Below are positions 5,203 to 10,565 of a stretch of 10,565 nt of DNA, in pieces. The notes beneath the pieces were generated by a model. That model was not told where the DNA came from. It saw only the letters and a program-made list of their open reading frames with translations, and made no database searches. Where the stretch lies: the NCBI GenBank assembly GCA_014534415.1, contig JACVRM010000068.1:1-10565 (forward strand), in the 5' to 3' direction. Every line of letters starts with the position of its first letter. Positions within the stretch are counted from its first letter, which is position 1. The stretch comes from Thermoleophilia bacterium. Lineage in GTDB: Bacteria; Actinomycetota; Thermoleophilia; Gaiellales; Gaiellaceae. Made by a program: the position numbers and the translations under genes.

Positions 5203-7257
5203 ATGCCCGCTGTCGAACCCGGGAAGATTCGCAACGTCGCCGTCGTCGGCCACCGCGGCACGGGCAAAACCTCGCTCGTCGAGGCGCTGCTGTACCAGGG
5301 CGCCGCGACGAACCGGCTTGGAGTGGTCGAGCAGGGCACGACGGTGTCCGACTGGGACGAGGACGAACAGCGGCGCAGCATGTCGATCTCGGCGTCCGTC
5401 TGCCACGTCGACTGGCATGGACGCAAGATCAACCTGATCGACACGCCGGGCGAGCCGAGCTTCCAGGGCGACGCGATCGCGTCGCTGATGGTCGTCGAGG
5501 GAGCGCTCTTCGCGGTCAGCGGGGTGATGGGTGTGGAGGTGCAGACGTCGCGCTTCTGGGATCGCGCGGAGCGCCTCGGCCTGTCACGCGTGCTGTTCGT
5601 GAACATGCTCGACCGCGAGCGCGCGGACTTCTTCCGCGCGCTCTCTCAGCTCCAGGAGCTGCTCTCGCCGAGGTGCGTGGCGGTCAGCCTGCCGATCGGA
5701 GAGGAGCACGAGCTGACCGGCATCGTCGACGTGCTCCACATGAAGGCGTACATGGATCCGGAGGGTGCGCGCGAGGGCGCACCGGAAGAGATTCCGGCCG
5801 AGCTGGCAGACCAGGTTGCCGAGTACCGCGAGAAGCTGCTCGACGCGGTCGTCGAGACGGATGAGGCACTGATGGAGCGGTACCTCGAGGAGGGCGGCGA
5901 GCTCGGCGAGGAGGAGGTCGCGAAGGCGCTCAAGGACGCCGTCACGCGCGGTGAGATCTTTCCGGTTTCGTGCGGTGTCGCCTCGAAGAACCTCGGCGTC
6001 GCGGCGCTGCTCGATCTGCTCGTCGAGGGCATTCCGTCTCCGGCGCGCAAGGAGTCGGCCATCGCCACTGACGGCGCGACCACGGCCGCGTTCGTCTTCA
6101 AGACGCTGGCCGACCCGTTCGCGGGCCGGATCAACGTCTTTCGCATGCTCTCGGGGACGATCACGCCGGATTCCAACCTCGTCAACCCGCGTGTCCACGC
6201 GAAGGAGCGAATGGGTGCGATCATGCTCCTGCAGGGGAAGGACCACACGGCGGCGGACGCTTTCGGACCGGGCGATATCGGCGCGGTCGCGAAGCTCAAG
6301 GACGTCGAGACGGGCGACCTGCTCCTCGACTCGGACCGCGCGATCGCGCCGCCGCAGATCGACTTCCCCGAGCCCGTCATGAGCTTTGCCATCTCGCCGA
6401 AGGCAAAGGGCGACGAGGACAAGGTCGCGTCGGGCCTGAGACGCCTCCACGAGGAGGATCCGACGCTGATCCTGCGCCGCGATCCGCAGACGGGGGAACA
6501 GCTGCTCTCGGGGCTCTCGCAGATGCACGTGGAGGTCGCGGTCGACCGGCTCAAGCGCCGGTTCGGCGTCGAGGTCGAGCTTCGCCAGCCGCGCGTCCCC
6601 TACCTCGAGACGATCCGCCGGGAGTCGCGCGCGCAGGGCCGCTACAAGAAGCAGACGGGCGGCCGCGGTCAGTTCGGCGACTGCCACATCGTGCTCGAGC
6701 CGCTCGACGCCGGCCAGGAGTACGAGTTCGTCGACCAGATTGTCGGCGGTGTGATCCCGCAGAGCTTCCGGCCGGCCGTCGACAAGGGCATCCAGGAGGC
6801 GATGCAGCACGGCGAGCTCGCCGGCGCGCCGGTCAAAGGCGTGCGCGTGCGGCTCGTGGACGGCTCGTACCACACCGTCGACTCCTCGGAGATGGCGTTC
6901 AAGATCGCCGGCTCGCTGGCGTTCAAGTCGGCGTACGAGAAGGCCGATCCGGTGCTGCTGGAGCCGATCATGGAGGTCGAGGCGACGGTTCCGGACGACA
7001 CCGTCGGAGCGGTCAACGGCGATCTCAACTCGCGTCGCGGGCGCCTCCACGGGATGGAGCCGCGCGGCGGCATGACGACGATTCGCGCAGAGGTGCCGAT
7101 GGCCGAGATGCTCACGTACTCGCAGGCGCTGACGTCGATGACAGGCGGTCGCGGCGACTACCACATGCACTTCGCACGCTATGAGGAGGTGCCCGCGCAC
7201 ATCGCCCAGAAGGTGATCGCAGCGGCCAAGGAAGAGCGCGAGGTGGCAAAGGTCTGA
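5203..7257 (+). CDS. EF-G2-like translational GTPase
   Basis: At 684 residues this is a full-length elongation-factor-G relative of the EF-G2 type, close in pattern to Thermus EF-G-2. The G domain is about 10-280: P-loop GHRGTGKT (16-23), switch region RRSMSI (57-62), G3 DTPGEPSF (80-87), G4-like NMLD (134-137), and a G5-like region near SCGVASKNLGV (256-266). Domain II is about 294-385, III 388-462, IV from about 466 with YKKQTGGRGQFGD, and V about 586-672. In classical EF-G the G3 histidine of DTPGH activates water for GTP hydrolysis; here it is Glu84. G4 is usually NKMD; here the Lys is Met135. GTP turnover or specificity is therefore probably changed (inference). The strict EF-G role needs canonical fusA, which is not in the window. 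AGGAGG lies 12 bases before ATG5203. The stop overlaps the next gene by one base. Confidence 0.93.
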   Translation: MPAVEPGKIRNVAVVGHRGTGKTSLVEALLYQGAATNRLGVVEQGTTVSDWDEDEQRRSMSISASVCHVDWHGRKINLIDTPGEPSFQGDAIASLMVVEGALFAVSGVMGVEVQTSRFWDRAERLGLSRVLFVNMLDRERADFFRALSQLQELLSPRCVAVSLPIGEEHELTGIVDVLHMKAYMDPEGAREGAPEEIPAELADQVAEYREKLLDAVVETDEALMERYLEEGGELGEEEVAKALKDAVTRGEIFPVSCGVASKNLGVAALLDLLVEGIPSPARKESAIATDGATTAAFVFKTLADPFAGRINVFRMLSGTITPDSNLVNPRVHAKERMGAIMLLQGKDHTAADAFGPGDIGAVAKLKDVETGDLLLDSDRAIAPPQIDFPEPVMSFAISPKAKGDEDKVASGLRRLHEEDPTLILRRDPQTGEQLLSGLSQMHVEVAVDRLKRRFGVEVELRQPRVPYLETIRRESRAQGRYKKQTGGRGQFGDCHIVLEPLDAGQEYEFVDQIVGGVIPQSFRPAVDKGIQEAMQHGELAGAPVKGVRVRLVDGSYHTVDSSEMAFKIAGSLAFKSAYEKADPVLLEPIMEVEATVPDDTVGAVNGDLNSRRGRLHGMEPRGGMTTIRAEVPMAEMLTYSQALTSMTGGRGDYHMHFARYEEVPAHIAQKVIAAAKEEREVAKV

Positions 7258-7883
7258 TGCCGGCCGTGCGCGCCGTCCGCCCGGCCGAGGTCGCGCAGGT
7301 CTGCGCGATCTGCGAGCGCACGCTGCTCGTCGGCGAGCGCGCAACGCGCTACACGCCGGACGGCGGCCAGACGTATGTGGATGTCTGCCCGCTCTGTAAC
7401 GACGTCGCGGTGCAACACGGCTGGGTGAAGGAGGGGAGCCCGACGACGCCGACCGCCGCGCCGCTACGTCGCCGCCGCCGCCTGAGCCTCGCGGCGATCT
7501 TCGACCCGCGACGCGCCGGAGCCGAGGAGCCGGTCATGGCCGAGCCGATCCTGCGTCGGCTCTCGAAGCGCGAGCAGGCGATCGTCGAGGCTGCCGAGCT
7601 CTTCAACGGGACGACGTACCGAAGGACGGTCAGCGGCATCGCCCGCAGCCTCGGCTCGCCGCACGCCAGCATCGTGCCGCTCTCGGGCGTCAACACCGAG
7701 GTCGTGATCACCGTTGCCTGGGATCTCTCGTGGTACCAGTACCGCGTCTCGTTCGAGGCGCCCCAGCCGGTGCGACTCGCCGAGCGGGGAGAGGAGCCCG
7801 CAGAGCTCGATCCGATCTTCCTCGAGTGGAACGCCGAGCTAGCCGACGACGGCCGGCTCGTGCCCAACATCGCGCGCGTTTAG
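7257..7883 (+). CDS. Conserved-looking protein with N-terminal zinc-ribbon-like CxxC pairs
   Basis: I do not recognise a named family. The 208-residue protein has Cys16/Cys19 (CAIC) and Cys44/Cys47 (CPLC) within its first 50 residues, with a short beta-rich stretch between them (TRYTPDGGQTYVDV). That is the spacing of a treble-clef or zinc-ribbon site for one zinc ion. A basic linker (about 70-85, including five arginines in a row) leads to a second part: a helical region (ILRRLSKREQAIVEAAELFN), then beta-rich sequence (TEVVITVAWDLSWYQYRVSF) ending at a defined C-terminus. There is no signal peptide or membrane segment, so it is probably cytoplasmic. Its ATG overlaps the GTPase stop (TGATG), implying translational coupling and perhaps a shared role at the ribosome or with nucleic acid; that link is inferred from context alone. 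Confidence 0.8.
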   Translation: MPAVRAVRPAEVAQVCAICERTLLVGERATRYTPDGGQTYVDVCPLCNDVAVQHGWVKEGSPTTPTAAPLRRRRRLSLAAIFDPRRAGAEEPVMAEPILRRLSKREQAIVEAAELFNGTTYRRTVSGIARSLGSPHASIVPLSGVNTEVVITVAWDLSWYQYRVSFEAPQPVRLAERGEEPAELDPIFLEWNAELADDGRLVPNIARV

Positions 7884-7926
7884 CCGGTTCGCCCGGGTGG
7901 AGGGAGGCAGCCACCGGCAGCCCTCC

Positions 7927-7932
7927 TACAAT
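7927..7932 (+). promoter_or_regulatory. -10 element (TACAAT) before the 71-aa protein gene
   Basis: TACAAT is followed nine bases later by ATG7942, so the transcript would have no leader or one of a few bases. The AGGGAGG at about 7901-7907 is too far upstream to serve as its ribosome site. No -35 match is seen. In the same 58-base gap GGAGGG (7899-7904) could pair with CCCTCC (7921-7926), a weak possible end for the preceding operon. Confidence 0.5.
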
Positions 7933-7941
7933 GAGGCTCGG

Positions 7942-8157
7942 ATGATCTACTGCGTCGTTCCGCCAGAACTCGAGGCCGAGCTGTACGACAAGCTCGTCGA
8001 GTACTACAAGGACAACCCGAACGTCAAGGTTATTCTCGACCGTCGCGAGGGCCCGAACCGGCGCCAGACCAAGCGCAGTGCGGCGGAGCGCGAGATCCGC
8101 GACCGGCGGCGTCCACGAGCGCCGGGCACCTTCCCCACGACCGACCCACCGCCCTAG
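7942..8157 (+). CDS. Small basic protein (71 aa), hypothetical
   Basis: The frame from ATG7942 begins MIYCVVPPELEAELYDKL, predicted as a short beta strand and a helix, then VKVILDRREGPNRRQ (31-45) and an Arg-rich, Pro-rich tail that is probably disordered. A compact alpha/beta head followed by a DRR..nRR motif occurs in small uncharacterised proteins of several bacterial groups; that is recollection of a pattern, not a search result. There is one Cys, no signal peptide and no membrane helix. The frame stays open upstream to a GTG at 7897, but those extra residues span the TACAAT promoter, so 7942 is the better start. It lies 40 bases before the LanC-like gene, which seems to have its own promoter. 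It is not a credible lanthipeptide precursor. Confidence 0.7.
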   Translation: MIYCVVPPELEAELYDKLVEYYKDNPNVKVILDRREGPNRRQTKRSAAEREIRDRRRPRAPGTFPTTDPPP

Positions 8158-8184
8158 CCGCGCGCCGCGCGGCCGCCGCGGGAC

Positions 8185-8190
8185 TAGCGT
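8185..8190 (+). promoter_or_regulatory. Weak -10-like TAGCGT before the LanC-like gene
   Basis: TAGCGT is followed by seven bases and then GTG8198, close to the leaderless spacing at 4331 and 10113. There is no ribosome site in front of the GTG. The hexamer is a poor -10 apart from the TA...T frame, and no -35 is visible. Transcription from the TACAAT at 7927 through the 71-aa gene is an alternative. Confidence 0.35.
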
Positions 8191-8197
8191 CCGCGTC

Positions 8198-9400
8198 GTG
8201 CTGTACCGGCCGGAAGCGTTCGAGCAGCTGACCGACGAGCCGTGGCGCGCCGACCGGGTCGGTCACGCCATCCGCTCGATCGTGGCCGACGCCGACGACG
8301 CTTTCGATCCGGACGACTTCTGGCCGGCCGACGAATGGGATGGGTGGCGGACGCCGCTGCCGCTGAAGACGCTCTACGTGGGCGCGGCCGGCGTCATCTG
8401 GTCGCTCGACGTGCTCGGCCAGCGCGGGCACGCCGAGAGCCGGCTCGATCTCGCCTCCGCAGGGCGGCGCGTGCTCGAGCGCTGGCGCGAGACGCCGGAC
8501 TACATGGCCGGCATCGAGCTTCCCGAGCCGGCCGCAGCGGGGCTCCTCTCGGGTCAGAGCGGCATCCTGACCGTGGCCTGGCGCCTCGAGCCGAGCGCCG
8601 AGGTTGCCGACGAACTGCTCGCTCGCGTGCGCGAGAACGTCTCGAACGACGCGAACGAGCTCATGTGGGGAGCGCCGGGCACGATGGTGGCGGCGCGCGC
8701 GATGCTCGACTGGACGGGCGAAGAGCGCTGGGCCGATGCCTGGCGCGATTCGGCCGACGAGCTCTGGCGACGGCGCGAGCCGGACGGCCTCTGGACGCAG
8801 CGGCTCTACGGCGACAGCGATCGCGGCCTCGGGCCGGCGCACGGGGTCGTGGGCAACGTGCTGGCGCTGCTCCAGGGCCGTGAGCTGCTCGCGCACGAAC
8901 GGCGCGCCACGCTCGTCACGGAGACGGCCGCCGTGCTCGCGCGCGAGGCCGTGCTGGAGGACGGCCTCGCTAACTGGCCGCTGCGAGTGGGGTCAGACCT
9001 CGCCGACGACGACGGGCAGATCCGCCTCCAGTGGTGCGCCGGCGCGCCGGGGATCGTCGTGAGCGCCGCGTCGTACCTCGACGAGGAGCTCCTCCACGCC
9101 GGCGCGGAGCTCACCTGGCGCGCTGGGCCGCACGGCGCCGAGAAGGGCTCGTCGATCTGCCACGGCACGGCCGGCAGCGGCTACGCGTTCCTGAAGGCGT
9201 TCGAGCGCACAGGCGACGAGCGCTGGCTCGAACGTGCTCGCCGCTTCGCCGTGCACGCGCTCGGTCAGGTAGAGCGGGCGCGCGCCGAGCGCGGGCACGG
9301 GCGGTACTCGCTGTGGACGGGCGATGTCGGCGTCGCGCTCTTCGCAGGCGACTGCATCGACGGCCGCTCCGCCTACCCGGTGCTCGACTCGTTCGACTGA
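8198..9400 (+). CDS. Stand-alone LanC-like protein
   Basis: This 400-residue protein has the repeated helical segments and motifs of the LanC/LANCL alpha-toroid family. Seen in order: GLLSGQSGI (115-123), LMWGAPGTM (155-163), GPAHGVVGN (212-220, with His215 as the likely acid/base), QWCAGAPGI (278-286, Cys280), ICHGTAGSGYAFLKAF (320-335, Cys321 and His322) and LWTGDVGVA (372-380). Cys280, Cys321 and His322 correspond to the zinc ligands. LanC enzymes activate cysteine thiols for addition to dehydrated Ser/Thr in lanthipeptides; eukaryotic LANCL proteins add glutathione to such residues. No dehydratase (LanB, LanM or LanL type), precursor peptide or transporter is in the window, so a housekeeping or damage-control role is possible. 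GTG8198 is preferred over the GTG at 8078, because the in-frame sequence between them is Arg/Pro-rich shadow over the previous gene. Its last 28 bases overlap the opposite methyltransferase gene. Confidence 0.88.
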   Translation: MLYRPEAFEQLTDEPWRADRVGHAIRSIVADADDAFDPDDFWPADEWDGWRTPLPLKTLYVGAAGVIWSLDVLGQRGHAESRLDLASAGRRVLERWRETPDYMAGIELPEPAAAGLLSGQSGILTVAWRLEPSAEVADELLARVRENVSNDANELMWGAPGTMVAARAMLDWTGEERWADAWRDSADELWRRREPDGLWTQRLYGDSDRGLGPAHGVVGNVLALLQGRELLAHERRATLVTETAAVLAREAVLEDGLANWPLRVGSDLADDDGQIRLQWCAGAPGIVVSAASYLDEELLHAGAELTWRAGPHGAEKGSSICHGTAGSGYAFLKAFERTGDERWLERARRFAVHALGQVERARAERGHGRYSLWTGDVGVALFAGDCIDGRSAYPVLDSFD

Positions 9401-10095
9401 GGGCGGACGCCGAGGTAGAGGCCGCGGCCCATGAGGCCCTCCGGGTCGAATTCGACTGCAAGCCCGGCCGCCGCCAACGCCGCCAGGTACTCGTCGTGCG
9501 ACCAGAGCCCGAGTTCGTGGCGCTCGACGAAGTAGTCGACGCCGTCGGGCGTGCCGACCAGGTGGTGCATGTCGAGGACGGAGACGCCGTCGCGCACCTC
9601 GTTCGTGTTGACACGAGCGACCTTGAGATCCTCCTCACCGACGAGCAGGCCGCCCACGTAGCCCGGCTGCCACTTGTCCACGAGGATCCACGGCTCGATC
9701 ACGAGTACACCGGCCGGCGAGACGTGGCGCGCCATCGCTGCGACGGCCGCATCGAGCCGGTCGCGAGTCCGCGCGTAGCCGATCGAGCTGAAGAGGCACG
9801 CGACGGCGTCGAACGTGCGGCCGAGGTCGAAGTCGACCATGTCGGCCTCGTGCAGCGGGACACCGGGCACGCGTTCGCGGGCGATCGCGAGCAGCTGCGG
9901 ATCGAGGTCGAGCCCCTCGACCTCGTAGCGTCCGCGGAGCAGCTCGAGGTGCTTGCCGGTCCCGCAGGCCACGTCGAGGAGCGTCCGTGCGCCGGACACG
10001 CGCTCCTGGACGATCCGATGCAGTCGTTCGGCCTCGCCCGCGTAGTCCTTCCACGAGTAGAGCACGTCGTAGTACCGGGCGGAGCGTGTGAACAC
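9373..10095 (-). CDS. Class I SAM-dependent methyltransferase, DesVI/TylM1-like
   Basis: The 240-residue protein has a Rossmann methyltransferase fold: an N-terminal SARYYDVLYSWKDYAGEAER, motif I LLDVACGTGKHLELL (39-53) for SAM, the acidic residue after strand 2 in GLDLD (61-65), LHEADMVDFDL (81-91), ACLFSSIGY (99-107) and VLVIEPW (130-136). The pattern VACGTGKH...C.FSSIGY...IEPW and the closing GRGLYLGV resemble the DesVI/TylM1 aminosugar N,N-dimethyltransferases. Those act in macrolide deoxysugar pathways; no such pathway is here, so the substrate is unknown and only the fold and family likeness are claimed. GTG10095 opens the conserved head (MFTRSARYYD) and sits six bases after a minus-strand -10-like hexamer, with no ribosome site, as in a leaderless message. 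Its stop lies inside the 3' end of the LanC-like gene, 28 bases shared tail to tail. Confidence 0.92.
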   Translation of the reverse strand: MFTRSARYYDVLYSWKDYAGEAERLHRIVQERVSGARTLLDVACGTGKHLELLRGRYEVEGLDLDPQLLAIARERVPGVPLHEADMVDFDLGRTFDAVACLFSSIGYARTRDRLDAAVAAMARHVSPAGVLVIEPWILVDKWQPGYVGGLLVGEEDLKVARVNTNEVRDGVSVLDMHHLVGTPDGVDYFVERHELGLWSHDEYLAALAAAGLAVEFDPEGLMGRGLYLGVRPQSNESSTG

Positions 10096-10100
10096 GAGCC

Positions 10101-10107
10101 TAGAATC
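10101..10107. promoter_or_regulatory. Shared bidirectional -10 element (leaderless divergent promoter)
   Basis: On the plus strand TAGAAT (10101-10106) is followed by six bases and GTG10113. On the minus strand GATTCT (complement of 10102-10107) is followed by six bases and GTG10095. The two hexamers overlap by five base pairs, so one short AT-rich patch can serve as -10 for both genes. Predicted start sites are the two G residues, 18 bp apart. No good -35 is visible on either side, and neither gene has a ribosome site. The minus hexamer lacks the usual first T. Confidence 0.55.
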
Positions 10108-10112
10108 GCACC

Positions 10113-10565
10113 GTGACGGCCGTCGAGTCGAAGTCGTTCCAGAACTACGTCGGCGGCGAGTGGCTCGACGCCGCCAGCGGCGAGACGTTCGAGTCGACGA
10201 GCCCCGCGACCGGTGAGACGGTCGGCGCCTTTCCGAGGTCGAGCGCCGCGGACGTCGATCGCGCCGTCGAAGCCGCGAAGCTTGCCTACGAGGACTGGCG
10301 GCTCGTCCCGGCGCCGAAGCGCGGCGAGATCCTCTTCCGCTTCGCGCAGCTTCTCAGTGAGCAGAAGCACGACCTGACCGACCTGATGACCCGCGAGATG
10401 GGCAAGGTCAAGGCCGAGGCGGGGGGCGACGTCCAGGAAGCGATCGACATGAGCTACTACATGGCCGGCGAGGGGAGGCGCCTGTTCGGTCATACGACGC
10501 CGTCCGAGCTGCGCGACAAGTTCAACATGTCCGTGCGGATGCCGATCGGGGTCGTGGGCGTGATC
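10113..10565 (+). CDS. Aldehyde dehydrogenase family protein, N-terminal part (cut by window edge)
   Basis: Only the first 151 residues are present; the frame is open at the window end with no stop. They match the N-terminus of NAD(P)-dependent aldehyde dehydrogenases: FQNYVGGEWLDAASGETF (9-26), SPATGETVG (30-38), DVDRAVEAAKLAYEDWR (48-64), KRGEILFRFAQLLSEQK (69-85), LMTREMGKVKAEAGGDVQEA (91-110) and MPIGVVGVI (143-151), which leads into the first Rossmann strand. The catalytic Cys, the general-base Glu and the cofactor residues lie beyond the edge, so the substrate cannot be judged; semialdehyde dehydrogenases are a common match for this N-terminal pattern. GTG10113 gives the expected short head before FQNYVGG and follows TAGAAT by six bases, consistent with a leaderless transcript divergent from the methyltransferase gene. 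Confidence 0.95.
   Translation, partial: MTAVESKSFQNYVGGEWLDAASGETFESTSPATGETVGAFPRSSAADVDRAVEAAKLAYEDWRLVPAPKRGEILFRFAQLLSEQKHDLTDLMTREMGKVKAEAGGDVQEAIDMSYYMAGEGRRLFGHTTPSELRDKFNMSVRMPIGVVGVI

Noticed and set aside
5584..7344. A 586-codon open frame on the minus strand opposite the EF-G2-like gene
   Set aside because: It is Arg/Leu/Asp-rich antisense of a clearly coding gene with recognisable domains; long antisense frames are common in GC-rich DNA.
7942..8157. The small protein as a lanthipeptide precursor for the adjacent LanC-like enzyme
   Set aside because: It has only one Cys near its N-terminus, no Ser/Thr/Cys-rich C-terminal core and an Arg/Pro-rich tail.
8164..8173. GCCGCGCGGC palindrome between the 71-aa gene and the LanC-like gene
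   Set aside because: Short perfect palindromes of only G and C are expected often in this composition, and there is no T-tract or longer stem to call a terminator or operator.
8030..8896. A 288-codon minus-strand frame opposite the start of the LanC-like gene
   Set aside because: Antisense of the LanC-like coding sequence, running into the 71-aa gene; no recognisable domain.
9031..10116. A long plus-strand frame across the LanC-like 3' end and the methyltransferase
   Set aside because: It overlaps two genes with clear family motifs in other frames and shows no domain of its own.
1..10565. CRISPR arrays, insertion sequences, long direct or inverted repeats, phage genes
   Set aside because: None was seen on reading. 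The only notable inverted repeats are the two hairpins after genes at 2957-2991 and 3637-3675.

Overview
This window is high-GC DNA from an unidentified actinobacterium. A deep lineage such as Thermoleophilia (Gaiellales or Solirubrobacterales) would fit, but that assignment is inference. The clues are strong G/C preference at third codon positions, frequent GTG starts, several start codons placed as in leaderless mRNAs, a FliA/WhiG-type sigma factor with no flagellar genes nearby, and an EF-G2-like GTPase resembling the Thermus EF-G-2 type. No insertion sequence, phage gene, CRISPR array or integration site was seen, so this looks like ordinary chromosome with lineage-specific genes.

Left part (254-3629, + strand): a tight three-gene unit, each junction overlapping by one base, encodes three exported proteins. 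They are a signal-peptide protein with a probable beta-propeller, an NlpC/P60-like putative cysteine hydrolase, and a small lipoprotein. A GC-rich hairpin follows. Next is a separate secreted CHRD-domain protein, ending in a long, nearly perfect hairpin.

Middle (3796-7883): tRNA-Trp(CCA) lies on the minus strand. On the plus strand follow a likely 52-residue acidic protein, a 62-residue small membrane protein, a FliA/WhiG-family sigma factor, and an EF-G2-like translational GTPase whose GTPase motifs are altered. The GTPase gene overlaps by one base a gene for a protein with two CxxC pairs.

Right part (7942-10565): a 71-residue conserved-looking small protein, a stand-alone LanC-like protein with the zinc and catalytic motifs intact, a DesVI/TylM1-like SAM methyltransferase on the minus strand whose 3' end overlaps the LanC-like gene, and the start of an aldehyde dehydrogenase cut off by the window edge. 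The methyltransferase and dehydrogenase start codons face away from each other only 17 bp apart and appear to share one -10 element read on both strands.

The best candidates for something undescribed are the three-gene exported unit, the EF-G2-like GTPase with its coupled CxxC partner, the stand-alone LanC-like protein, and the divergent leaderless promoter. Functions beyond family level are not proven by the sequence.
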